Of a stretch of DNA of 42,238 bases, positions 33,242 through 41,246 are shown piece after piece. The DNA lies in assembly GCA_013375455.1 (NCBI GenBank), contig JABXJT010000039.1:1-42238 (forward strand). Direction: 5' to 3'. This stretch comes from Candidatus Helarchaeota archaeon (GTDB taxonomy: Archaea; Asgardarchaeota; Lokiarchaeia; Helarchaeales; HEL-GB-A). Under the pieces are notes generated by a model that was given only the letters and a program-made list of their open reading frames with translations, was not told the origin of the DNA and did not search any database. A program made the translations under genes and the position numbers. Every line of letters starts with the position of its first letter. The stretch's first letter is position 1.

Positions 33242-34741
33242 ATGAAGGATAATTTGGAGACGATGATGAAGAATCCGGTTCTCGGACAGAAGAATGATGA
33301 GGCTACTACCTCGGAGTCTCCAGCAATTCCACCTAATTTATGGGAACTGACAAAAAAGTTGAAGATACCTGTTCATGTAGGGCTCTTTGGGCATATAGAT
33401 CATGGAAAGACTGCTATAGCTGCAAGATTGAGTGAAAAAATTTCAACGGCTGGATTAGATAAGCATCCACAGGCAAGAGAACGAGGCATCACCATCGATA
33501 TTGGCTTTACCGCCTTTGAATTGAAGGAGTACCTCGCAGTCTTAGTTGATGCCCCAGGGCATGCGGATTTAATTAGCAACGTGGTGGCAGCGGCGAACAT
33601 CATCGATGCAGCAATTCTAGTCATTGCCGCAGATGAGGGGGCGATGATTCAAACGGGGGAGCACATCCTAATTCTTGAATCCTTTAGTTTAAATTTAGTC
33701 ATTGCTTTAAATAAAATCGATCTAGTAGATCAACAAAAATTGGAAAAGACCATTGAAAACATTAAAAATATTTTAAAAAATACCAAATTTCAAGACGCAA
33801 AAATCATTCCGACCTCAGCACAAACGGGTGAGGGGATTCAAGAATTAAAAGAGGCGATTTATTCCATCATAATTCCCCCAAATAGAGAAACAGAAGGGCC
33901 CTTCAGGATGCCGATAGATCACGCGTTTCCCATCAAGGGTGCAGGGACCGTTTTAACAGGAACCATTCATCGAGGTAAAATTGCCATCGGTGATAAGATA
34001 GAAATTGCACCGATAGGACTTACTGGGAAAGTTAAAAGCATTCAATCCTTTAAGGAAAATCTTGCCATGGCATCTGCAGGTGATCGGGTTGGAATGGCAA
34101 TTCCCGGAATCGACTCTAAAAAGATTTACCGAGGCTGTTATGCCACGCCACCCGGCATTTTGGTAAAAACAAATAGCATTATCATTAAAGGGGAAATTAA
34201 CAGCTTATTTAAAGGTGTATTAACTCCAAAAATGCAAGTTCATATCACTGTGGGAATGCCAACAGTCCCAGGAATTATATATCCATATGAAATCCAAGCT
34301 GATAGAAATATTCTTATAAATAGAGTAGATCCAGGCAATGAATTTTTTGCTTATGTCGTCCTGAATGAGCAGGTTGCAGTTGAAGCTGGAGATCCTGTGA
34401 TAATTTCACGGCTTGATCTTCCTCCAACCACCTTGCGTATTGTTGGTAATGGAAATATAATAGATCCCGCGCCAAAGCAAGTGGAATTTTATCGCGAACA
34501 AAAAAAAGAGGGGAAAGTTCGGATTCCAATTCATAAGCGTGGAAGTATCGTGGATGATTTGGTTCAAACTAGGGAAGGGGCTCAGAAAATGGTTGGGGCG
34601 AAGGTCATAACTGAAAGTGGAATTGAAGGAACGATCATCTCTTCCTTTGGTACAAAGTCCAGTTTAATAATAAAATTTAAAGAAACTCCTGAAGAAGAAG
34701 AAAGAGTGTATTTAAAGCGGTATCGGGAGGTAAAATTATGA
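33242..34741 (+). CDS. selB: Selenocysteine-specific elongation factor SelB
   Basis: 499 aa EF-Tu-like GTPase: GHIDHGKT (G1), RERGITIDIGF (G2 region), DAPGH (G3), NKID (G4) and TSAQTGEG (G5), followed by domains II and III and a short basic domain IV (ending VYLKRYREVKL), as in archaeal/eukaryotic SelB rather than the bacterial form with winged helices. An N-terminal extension of about 45 residues precedes the G domain. It brings Sec-tRNA to UGA codons. Identity is firm because it overlaps SepSecS by 4 nt and a tRNA-Sec gene is nearby. Confidence 0.92.
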   Translation: MKDNLETMMKNPVLGQKNDEATTSESPAIPPNLWELTKKLKIPVHVGLFGHIDHGKTAIAARLSEKISTAGLDKHPQARERGITIDIGFTAFELKEYLAVLVDAPGHADLISNVVAAANIIDAAILVIAADEGAMIQTGEHILILESFSLNLVIALNKIDLVDQQKLEKTIENIKNILKNTKFQDAKIIPTSAQTGEGIQELKEAIYSIIIPPNRETEGPFRMPIDHAFPIKGAGTVLTGTIHRGKIAIGDKIEIAPIGLTGKVKSIQSFKENLAMASAGDRVGMAIPGIDSKKIYRGCYATPPGILVKTNSIIIKGEINSLFKGVLTPKMQVHITVGMPTVPGIIYPYEIQADRNILINRVDPGNEFFAYVVLNEQVAVEAGDPVIISRLDLPPTTLRIVGNGNIIDPAPKQVEFYREQKKEGKVRIPIHKRGSIVDDLVQTREGAQKMVGAKVITESGIEGTIISSFGTKSSLIIKFKETPEEEERVYLKRYREVKL

Positions 34742-36057
34742 GAGAATTCGGAAAGGATTTTAGAGATTTAATTCCCGCTAACATGGAAAAAAAAGGGCAG
34801 GTAATATTAGAGAGTCTACTCCGACCCATCGGAATATTATTAGAACAACGGAAAATTCCTGATGAAGGGTGGAGTGACGACACCATCGAGTTATTTCTAA
34901 AATTGCTTTCATGGATGGATACAGATAAGGATCCAAAGGCCGCGCGGATTGGTGAAAGAGAGGCCCGCGTTGCATCGCCATTACTATCAAAATTAGCGTA
35001 TGGATTCAATCACGGTATTGGAAGGAGTGGTGAAATTGATGCACCTCAACCTAAGGCCCCAGGCTCTTCACTCATGTACCAAATAACAAATCGCCTGGCA
35101 TCACAAGCTTTGAAGAAGTTTGGCGCACCAAACCTTGCGAACGCTATTGTTCTACCGCTCTCTACCGGGATGAGCATTGGGCTCACCTTTGCCGCCATAA
35201 GAAAGAAAGTTGATCAAAGAATGGTATTGTGTACGAGGATAGACCACACTTCGCCTGTGAAAGGACTAGAATTAGTGGGTATAACCCCTCAGATAGTGAA
35301 TAGCACTTTAATTAAGGATTCTGTACAAGTAGATCCTGAAGAAATTAGAAAAAAGATTGATAAAAAAATTATGGGGATTCTTTCAACTACGACTTTTTTC
35401 CCACCACGCGAATCTGACGAGATCAAGGAAATCGCTAAAATAGCTAAGGAACACGATATTTTCCATGTCATAAATAATGCCTATGGAGTGCAAAGTCGAG
35501 AGGTTATGAAAAGAATCCAAGGGGCAATTGATGCGGGGCGAGTAGATGCCGTCATTCAAAGTACGGATAAAAATTTCTTGACGCCCATAGGTGGCTCTGT
35601 AATTGGTGCGCCTTCTGAATCCTTCATTAAAGAAATTAGTAAATGTTATGCTGGACGTGCAACTGCCGCACCTATAATTCAATTTTTATCTGCAATTCTC
35701 TCGATTGGCGTCCAAGGTTATGAGAAATTAAGAGATACCCAAGAAAAAAATCGAAAATTATTGGAAGAACTCCTGAGGGAAGTTGCAGAGAACCACGATG
35801 AACGAATCTTGCAAGTAAATAACCCCATTGCCTGTGCAATGACTTTAGATCAGCAAGATCCTAAGAAGATTGGCGGGATTCTCTATGAATTACGGGTGAC
35901 TGGACCGAGAGCGTATAAAAAAGGTGAAAAGAGAGGTGCCTGTTATGATGATTACCCTCATAACTACCTTTGTCTCAATGCTGCTATAGGAGCCGATGAA
36001 TCTGATGTCCGAAAGGCAGTAGAACGTCTAGAAAAAGCCTTAAAACAAGCAAAATAA
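34738..36057 (+). CDS. sepsecS: O-phosphoseryl-tRNA(Sec) selenium transferase SepSecS
   Basis: 439 aa PLP enzyme of the SLA/LP family. The phosphate/tRNA-binding stretch YGFNHGIGRSGEI is near residue 95, LPLSTGMSIGL near 140, and the PLP-binding Lys is K278 in QSTDKNFLTPIGG. It converts phosphoseryl-tRNA-Sec to selenocysteinyl-tRNA with selenophosphate. The ATG overlaps the selB stop (ATGA), so both are translated together. The kinase that makes the substrate (PSTK) is not in the window. Confidence 0.94.
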   Translation: MREFGKDFRDLIPANMEKKGQVILESLLRPIGILLEQRKIPDEGWSDDTIELFLKLLSWMDTDKDPKAARIGEREARVASPLLSKLAYGFNHGIGRSGEIDAPQPKAPGSSLMYQITNRLASQALKKFGAPNLANAIVLPLSTGMSIGLTFAAIRKKVDQRMVLCTRIDHTSPVKGLELVGITPQIVNSTLIKDSVQVDPEEIRKKIDKKIMGILSTTTFFPPRESDEIKEIAKIAKEHDIFHVINNAYGVQSREVMKRIQGAIDAGRVDAVIQSTDKNFLTPIGGSVIGAPSESFIKEISKCYAGRATAAPIIQFLSAILSIGVQGYEKLRDTQEKNRKLLEELLREVAENHDERILQVNNPIACAMTLDQQDPKKIGGILYELRVTGPRAYKKGEKRGACYDDYPHNYLCLNAAIGADESDVRKAVERLEKALKQAK

Positions 36058-36123
36058 TTTCTTACGATACTTTCTTATTTTTAGACTTTCTTTATCATAA
36101 ATCATACTCTATTCTTAAAATCG

Positions 36124-36840
36124 GTGAAGACCACGGCGATAATAGATCCAGCAGAATACGAAGAGATGATCAAGAGTTTTCCAAGCAAAGGTAAAAGATA
36201 TAAGTTGGGATTATCCCCTTCGCTGGCATTCGATGTCCTTTATCATACTATTAATACTCCTAGAAGCTATTGTATTAAATTGGAAGAGATAGTAAAGACT
36301 GAAACTCAGCCTTTTTCTGCAGAAGCGCTCATAGCACTCACGACATCCTCAGCAGAGCAAATCCTCGTGAAAATTCAGGGAAATGATCTTGCTGAACTTT
36401 CTCTTAATGTATGGTCCTATGATGAGCAGATCATTGAAAAATTTTTCAACATAATTGAGAAGCGCATGAACGAAGTTGTAGATAATGTAAAATTTTGTGA
36501 TGAGAAACGAATAGAGGACCTTCGTAGTGCAATTACAATCCTCAAGGAGCTTGATCGTGTCTATTTTTATTCCTTGTGTGGAGAAAAATATCGCCGTATT
36601 TATTTCATGTTAGCAGACAGCCGAGAACGACTGTACAAAATAATGATGAAGGGGACTTATGGGAGCTTTAATCCCGCCCTAATTGAAATGCAAACCTATC
36701 TAGGGCTCCTATTACGCCATGATCAAGAACACCCAATTGAAGAACCTGAATCCATGAAAGTTGGGTTGGCATCATTAAAGTGGAAACGCTGGATAATCAT
36801 ATTAATACAAAGAATTTTGCATCCGGAAGAAGAAGATTAA
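36124..36840 (+). CDS. Hypothetical protein between SepSecS and tRNA-Sec
   Basis: 238 aa, no family recognised. N-terminal 100 residues are mixed alpha/beta (IDPAEYEEMI, AEQILVKIQGNDLAELSLNVW); residues 110-220 are helical and rich in Arg/Glu, and the end (WKRWIIILIQRILHPEEED) is an amphipathic helix. It has no P-loop, so it is not PSTK. The GTG start is the first in the frame after a stop 14 codons upstream; an ATG at residue 15 is an alternative. It is 66 nt after SepSecS on the same strand, so a link to selenium or RNA metabolism is possible but unproven. Confidence 0.6.
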   Translation: MKTTAIIDPAEYEEMIKSFPSKGKRYKLGLSPSLAFDVLYHTINTPRSYCIKLEEIVKTETQPFSAEALIALTTSSAEQILVKIQGNDLAELSLNVWSYDEQIIEKFFNIIEKRMNEVVDNVKFCDEKRIEDLRSAITILKELDRVYFYSLCGEKYRRIYFMLADSRERLYKIMMKGTYGSFNPALIEMQTYLGLLLRHDQEHPIEEPESMKVGLASLKWKRWIIILIQRILHPEEED

Positions 36841-36849
36841 AAATCATGG

Positions 36850-36939
36850 CGGCGACCTGACAGAATCGAACTGTATACTCTTCGCGAGTATACCGGATTT
36901 GAAGTCCGGTGCCAAGGACCACCTCAGCTGCAGGTCGCC
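36850..36939 (-). tRNA. tRNA-Sec (anticodon UCA)
   Basis: On the minus strand a 9-bp acceptor stem (36931-36939 with 36851-36859), a 7-bp D-stem with a 4-nt loop, anticodon stem ccgga/tccgg with loop CTTCAAA (anticodon UCA at 36900-36902), a 6-7 bp variable arm, and a 4-bp T-stem with loop TTCGATT can be drawn. Discriminator G at 36850, followed by an encoded CCA (36847-36849). Long acceptor plus short T-stem (9+4) and a long D-stem are the archaeal/eukaryotic tRNA-Sec fold. It points away from selB/SepSecS. The acceptor stem is perfectly paired, supporting a live gene. Confidence 0.95.
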
Positions 36940-36966
36940 TCATTTTGAAATTAATGATTATTTGGT

Positions 36967-37161
36967 TTATCTAGAACAGGACCCACAAGTACTCGTGCTG
37001 CATGGACCACAAGACCCCGTACCACCAGTAACCATTGAATTTTTATCGTATAGCTTTGTCCAACATTCCCGGCATACATAAATGTTTCCTAATTCTTTAT
37101 GTCGGGCTAAAAGTAGGCTTAAATCGGGGTCATTTTTTTCGCAAAGCTTGCATTGAACCAT
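36967..37161 (-). CDS. Small zinc-binding protein
   Basis: 64 aa with two Cys pairs, C-K-L-C near the start and C-R-E-C at about 30-33, as in a treble-clef or ribbon knuckle, then a Gly/Ser/Cys tail with four further Cys (SCGPCSTSTCGSC). The start has AAAGGT 8 nt ahead. It reads toward the tRNA-Sec gene on the same strand and is divergent from the AIR-synthase-like gene. No stop-codon readthrough is needed. The Cys-rich tail could bind metal or redox partners. Function unknown. Confidence 0.65.
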   Translation of the reverse strand: MVQCKLCEKNDPDLSLLLARHKELGNIYVCRECWTKLYDKNSMVTGGTGSCGPCSTSTCGSCSR

Positions 37162-37243
37162 TTTGCATACCTTTAAAATATTTTATTTTACTATTCTCTA
37201 CTAATCTCAAGTTTCTATTAAAATTTGATAGTAGGGAAAAAGA

Positions 37244-38239
37244 TTGAACATCAAGGATCTTGCCAATTTTCTCGCGCAATTTGAGGGTATCACGCGAAAA
37301 TATCCCATATCCGAGCTGATTTTACCTCTAACTGAAAATATAAAGCATAAATATTCTCAACTTGATATCATTGGTAGTTTTGGCGAAGATTCAGCCATAA
37401 TTGAAGTTTCCGAAACCTCGCATACACATTATTTTTTACTGGCAATGGATGGTATGTGGTCCAAGTTGATCCAAGCCGATCCATTACTTGCTGGGTACTT
37501 CGCAGTATTAGTTAATGTTAATGATATCATCTGCAAAGGGGGAATTCCAATTGCGCTATTAGACATACTTGCTTATCAAGACGAAACGATTGGGAAAGCT
37601 TTAGTAAGGGGAATGGTTCAAGGAACCGAAAAGTTTGGCGTACCAATAGTGGGAGGGCATTTACATCCTAATAATGATTACGACTCTTTATCCATCGCAG
37701 TATTTGGAGTTGTTCCTAAAGATGAAGTGATTTTTTCAAATACTGCCCAATTAGGAGATGATATCATCATCGCAGTTGATTTAGATGGCCGGTTTCATGA
37801 GAAGTTTAAATATGCATGGGACACGACGACTCATAAACCACCTAAACAGGTGCAGGCAAATTATCAGATAATGAGGGCAATTGCAGAAAAAAAATTAATG
37901 CATGCCGCGAAGGACATTTCAAACCCTGGGATGGTGGGTACGTTAGGGATGTTACTTGATGCGAGCAATGTAGGGGGAGTTTTAGATTTAACAAAGATCC
38001 CGATTATGAGGGAAGAACCTCTGGAGCGTTGGTTGTGCATGTATCCAGGGTTCGGAATTGTTTCAACATGTAGTCCTTCTAATTCCAAAAATATTATCCG
38101 AATTTTTGAGAGTAATGAAATTGCTGCAAGTGTATGTGGAGCTGTTGAAGAAGGTCATTCCCTTTACATATCTGATGGGGAAGAAAAGGCACTTGTTTTG
38201 GATTTTAAAAAGAATTTCGTTTCAGGTATTCCCAAATGA
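37244..38239 (+). CDS. AIR-synthase/SelD-related protein (methanogenesis marker 2-like, COG2144)
   Basis: 331 aa of the PurM/SelD/ThiL fold. N-terminal GEDSAIIEV and the stretch VLVNVNDIICKGGIPIALLDIL, then GGHLHP and GDDIIIAVD, and AAKDISNPGMVGTLGMLL are the ATP-binding and fold-defining motifs. Real SelD has an N-terminal Cys/Sec and Lys motif that is not present here; the sequence is closer to the COG2144 family that includes methanogenesis marker 2. Proximity to selB, SepSecS and tRNA-Sec makes a link to selenophosphate chemistry possible but not shown. Start TTG at 37244 after AGGG. Confidence 0.8.
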   Translation: MNIKDLANFLAQFEGITRKYPISELILPLTENIKHKYSQLDIIGSFGEDSAIIEVSETSHTHYFLLAMDGMWSKLIQADPLLAGYFAVLVNVNDIICKGGIPIALLDILAYQDETIGKALVRGMVQGTEKFGVPIVGGHLHPNNDYDSLSIAVFGVVPKDEVIFSNTAQLGDDIIIAVDLDGRFHEKFKYAWDTTTHKPPKQVQANYQIMRAIAEKKLMHAAKDISNPGMVGTLGMLLDASNVGGVLDLTKIPIMREEPLERWLCMYPGFGIVSTCSPSNSKNIIRIFESNEIAASVCGAVEEGHSLYISDGEEKALVLDFKKNFVSGIPK

Positions 38240-38395
38240 TTATGGGGGAGGAGTGATTGGTAATCCGGAAAGGCAAGGATCTAGATAAGCCTCATTTATA
38301 ACATAAGCAGTTCCTATTGTCAAACCTATAGCAATGAATGCAAATCCAATTAGTAAAATTAGCAATAGAGCACTCTGTTGATGGATTAATTTCAT
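38240..38395 (-). CDS. 51-aa membrane micropeptide
   Basis: A 51-codon frame from ATG at 38395 to TAA at 38240, with a clean aaaggag ribosome site 8 nt before the ATG. The product has a basic start (MKLIHQQ), one hydrophobic helix of about 22 residues, then NEAYLDPCLSGLPITPPP, a short exposed tail with one Cys. The stop directly abuts the stop of the AIR-synthase-like gene (no spacer). Signal-anchor topology, tail outside. Function unknown. Confidence 0.6.
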   Translation of the reverse strand: MKLIHQQSALLLILLIGFAFIAIGLTIGTAYVINEAYLDPCLSGLPITPPP

Positions 38396-38543
38396 TGATA
38401 TACGCTCCTTTAGTGATATATTTAAAGATAATCTTTTATAGTTCCTTAATTATAAAAAGGTTGAGCCTAATGAAAGCACTCGGATATCGGATATAGAAAC
38501 TATAAATGACGATCCCTCGCAGGTTTGAAGGCTCGTTTTGATT

Positions 38544-38909
38544 TTACCACTTTTTCCCCTTGAGTTTTTTGAGATATTTGTCTTTTATCATCGATTTATA
38601 GCGAGTTTCTTCCCGTTCTTTCGATATAAGTTCTTTCTCAAATTTTTGCTCAATTTTATCGTCGCTTTGTTTTGAAGTGGGTCGATCGCGTAGGTTACAA
38701 GTGCCATCAGGGCGCATTTTATGCTTTGTACAGAAAGAATACGTGCATCTAGAGCCGGTACATAGATCTTCGCCGAAATTACATGTAACGCGAGGGCGTC
38801 CTCGTACCTTTCTTGCCGGTCCCATAGCCCTTTTACTACATTTAAAAAATTGACAATTTGGTGAACAATAGCGGACAGAGCGTTTTTGGTTTTTGGATTT
38901 GGTTGTCAA
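38544..38909 (-). CDS. Cys-rich basic zinc-binding protein
   Basis: 121 aa. The first 80 residues hold nine Cys in patterns such as YCSPNCQFFKC, TCNFGEDLCTGSRC, SFCTKH and GTCNLRD with many Arg/Lys between, suggesting two or more zinc knuckles; the last 45 residues form a charged helix ending in LKKLKGKKW. This is the make-up of an RNA-binding or ribosome-associated protein. I do not know the family. It stands alone, opposite in strand to the neighbours; the 150-nt gap to the micropeptide shows nothing clear. Confidence 0.7.
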   Translation of the reverse strand: MTTKSKNQKRSVRYCSPNCQFFKCSKRAMGPARKVRGRPRVTCNFGEDLCTGSRCTYSFCTKHKMRPDGTCNLRDRPTSKQSDDKIEQKFEKELISKEREETRYKSMIKDKYLKKLKGKKW

Positions 38910-39064
38910 AATTAGAAACCTTCTATCATCTTAGATCTTCGTGACACCCAATCAGTTTTCATTATTCCTTTCTAAGATTCTTAAACACATTCATTCTTAA
39001 AAAGCTTTACGTTTAATAATAAGAGTCGCATTTTAAATGGATAATATCATAATTAACATTTATA

Positions 39065-39910
39065 TCATAATTTGCCAGATAGATATTTTAAAACATTATC
39101 GTATCGCTTAAGCTTTTCTTCAGATTCTTCCTTTTCCAAGTTGTATTTTGCTTCCCCCATTTCGCCTGCGGCAAACCTTGCTTTTAATAGTTCCAATTGA
39201 TCAACAGCTTGAGCTTTTTCTGACTTGATTTTCTTAATCCACGTGTTTATTTTAGCCTTAAATGATTGTGATTTCGCATCAATTGCTTGGATCTTTTGCT
39301 CATATTCGCCCCGTAGTCTCTTGAAAGCCGATTCCGCGACTTCTTTCGATCTATATGCTTCATTTAACTTCTTTAATCTCTCTTGAATTTCTTTTTTCTC
39401 TGTTAAATCAGCTTCAAAAGGAAGGTCGCGTTTATCAGCGTTTAATTTTTCGCGTTTTACTTTAATTTCTTTAATTTTATTCTTAAAATCTTTAATTTTT
39501 GTCTCAATTTCATGGGTGACTTCGATTTTTGAGATCATTTCCCCTAAATCTTCTAACTTGCTCCTTATCTCAGCCATTGTCTGATCTAATTGCTCTAATT
39601 CAGCTCGTAACGCAATTTGGTCGATCACATCTTCAGAAAGTGTTTCAGGTTCTGGAGCAGCTTGAGGCGCCTGGGACATGAAAGGTGCGGGTTGTGCACC
39701 GGGGGGAGCTCCTTGGATGGGCTGCGTGGGTGCGGGGGCTCCTGGACCAGGTTGAGGATCCATGCGGGGAGATGGGGCTGGTTGTGTGACCCTAGAGTAA
39801 ACTGATTGAGGGGCTGCACTTTCTAAAACATACCTACCACAAAATGGGCAAAATTTATCTCGCAATCTGATAGCTCTTTTGCAAAAAGGACATTGCTTTT
39901 GTTGTGACAT
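39065..39910 (-). CDS. Zinc ribbon - Pro-rich linker - coiled-coil protein
   Basis: 281 aa. Residues 7-24 are a zinc ribbon (CPFCKRAIRLRDKFCPFC, C-x2-C-x10-C-x2-C), residues about 35-95 a Pro/Ala/Gln/Gly linker, and residues 95-281 a long charged helix region with heptads that should form a coiled coil, ending in a short helix pair (KARFAAGEMGEAKYNLEKEE). This is the reverse arrangement of the Rab fusion at 22178, with the same ribbon and linker style. Coiled-coil proteins of this kind may act as scaffolds. It diverges from the NfeD-like gene. Family unnamed. Confidence 0.8.
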   Translation of the reverse strand: MSQQKQCPFCKRAIRLRDKFCPFCGRYVLESAAPQSVYSRVTQPAPSPRMDPQPGPGAPAPTQPIQGAPPGAQPAPFMSQAPQAAPEPETLSEDVIDQIALRAELEQLDQTMAEIRSKLEDLGEMISKIEVTHEIETKIKDFKNKIKEIKVKREKLNADKRDLPFEADLTEKKEIQERLKKLNEAYRSKEVAESAFKRLRGEYEQKIQAIDAKSQSFKAKINTWIKKIKSEKAQAVDQLELLKARFAAGEMGEAKYNLEKEESEEKLKRYDNVLKYLSGKL

Positions 39911-40141
39911 TTTATTTCATCTTCCTTTTTAACAAAAACGTGATAATTCCAAACAATATTTAGTCAAGTACTACATCATTGATGTATTAAATAAACGGAA
40001 TTTCAATTTAAATAATAATAGAAACTCATTCCTTAAAATATTGTTCTCAGTTTTGAATAACTATAAATAAGAGTATTAAGTCATTATAAGTATTGAGTTG
40101 AAAGGAACCTCCTCAAGCAATTTATACTATTAGACATAGTC

Positions 40142-40807
40142 GTGATACCTTTGCTAGAAAACATCTTTGTTCAAATCTTTGCAAATCCGTGGGTTCTTTA
40201 CATCCTATTAATGCTCGGACTATATTTTTTATTAGTTGGAGTAGCTTCTGGCGAAGGGGAGATGACAGTTGTAGCGGTTATCTGCCTTGGCCTATCAATC
40301 TTTGGTGTAATCATTCGTGGGATTGACCTTGCATCAGTGATATTATTTATTGTTGGTGTAGTCTTATTTGTCGCAGAAGCGGAGACGGAGGGAAGTCTAG
40401 ATGGGCTTCTAGCAATCGGAGGTATCATTTGTGTAATTAGTGGAGGAGTTACTTTCCTTCAAAACCTCAGCGTTCTCATACCTGCAGATCAGATCGTCAT
40501 AATGTGGGCAACTCTACTGACGTTCACGATCACTCTTGCCGTTCTTTTTGGGGGAATTACATTAAAACTCATACAGCTAAAGAAGAAGGAGGCAACGGAT
40601 AAATTTGTTCCAGAGCAGGGTGACGTTGGGGTCGTTAAATCGAGTGAGCTCAAACCAGATGGGCAAGTAACATTAGGAGGAGAGGTTTGGTCGGCGGAAT
40701 GCATTGAAGGACATTGGCCAGTGTTGAAAGGTGAGCGTGTAAAAGTGCTTAAAATCGAGGGAGTCCACCTGATAGTACGTCCTTTGATTGATGAGGAAGA
40801 TAGTTAA
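40142..40807 (+). CDS. NfeD-like membrane protein (multi-span)
   Basis: 221 aa. About five transmembrane helices occupy residues 10-145, followed by a cytoplasmic or exposed OB-fold NfeD domain (GDVGVVKSSELKPDGQVTLGG, VWSAECIEG, RVKVLKIEGVHLIVRPL). It is a full-length relative of the two-span NfeD at 17968. The GTG at 40142 lacks a clear ribosome site, so the start is uncertain. NfeD usually works with a stomatin-like partner, but here the following genes encode helical proteins without an SPFH domain visible. Confidence 0.82.
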   Translation: MIPLLENIFVQIFANPWVLYILLMLGLYFLLVGVASGEGEMTVVAVICLGLSIFGVIIRGIDLASVILFIVGVVLFVAEAETEGSLDGLLAIGGIICVISGGVTFLQNLSVLIPADQIVIMWATLLTFTITLAVLFGGITLKLIQLKKKEATDKFVPEQGDVGVVKSSELKPDGQVTLGGEVWSAECIEGHWPVLKGERVKVLKIEGVHLIVRPLIDEEDS

Positions 40808-40844
40808 GTGGTTAGAGGGAATTATTAATTATAAGGTGAAAAAT

Positions 40845-41246
40845 GTGAGTGACCCAGTACAGGTACTTGGAAGGAAATTAGACGATATTATCATGAAACT
40901 AGAAGGCATGGCAGAAGGAATAACTGCAATGATTAATGAAATTCACACGACAAATGAAGGGCTTGGAGAAAACGTGAAAAAATTAGCTGAAACCTTAGAA
41001 AATTACACTGACAAGATGACTGAGGGTTTAAAAGGGGATTTTGACAGTTCGCGAAGTAAAATATCAGAAGTGACAAGAGAAATAAACTCATTAACACGAG
41101 TGACAGGGACTGACCAAATCATGCGTATTAATCAGGCCCTTAATGGATTATTAGGGGTTTTACAACAGGCCATTAATCCGAATATGATTCAAGCACAACT
41201 CAATGAGATAAGCCAATTTATTAGAATGTATGGAGGGCAAAAATAA
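40845..41246 (+). CDS. Helical/coiled-coil protein downstream of NfeD
   Basis: 133 aa from a GTG at 40845, which has AAGGTG 6 nt ahead; an open frame reaches back into the NfeD gene to 40788/40791 but has no good site. The product is nearly all helical with methyl-accepting-chemotaxis-like heptads (KLAETLENYTDKMTEGLKG, EVTREINSL) and ends LNEISQFIRMYGGQK. No membrane segment. It abuts the next gene (start directly after its stop), so the two proteins are likely made in step. Not a known family. Confidence 0.7.
   Translation: MSDPVQVLGRKLDDIIMKLEGMAEGITAMINEIHTTNEGLGENVKKLAETLENYTDKMTEGLKGDFDSSRSKISEVTREINSLTRVTGTDQIMRINQALNGLLGVLQQAINPNMIQAQLNEISQFIRMYGGQK

Noticed and set aside
36124..36840. 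PSTK (phosphoseryl-tRNA kinase) for the 238-aa protein
   Set aside because: PSTK needs a P-loop; none is present.
36850..36939. A plus-strand tRNA at the tRNA-Sec locus
   Set aside because: The stems also pair on the plus strand, but only the minus strand gives a proper anticodon loop (CTTCAAA), T-loop (TTCGATT) and a CCA end.
36899..37081. Plus-strand frame over the tRNA-Sec gene
   Set aside because: It runs through the tRNA-Sec structure and antisense to the zinc protein, and has no ribosome site.
37244..38239. Bona fide selenophosphate synthetase SelD
   Set aside because: The N-terminal catalytic Cys/Sec and Lys motif is not there; the sequence fits the COG2144 relatives better.
38231..38266. 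UGA read as selenocysteine at the end of the AIR-synthase-like gene
   Set aside because: Readthrough would add only a few unlikely residues before a TAA, and no SECIS-like hairpin was recognised.
38396..38543. C/D-box-like RNA in the gap before the Cys-rich protein
   Set aside because: A weak atgacga resembles a C box, but no matching D box or terminal stem was found.
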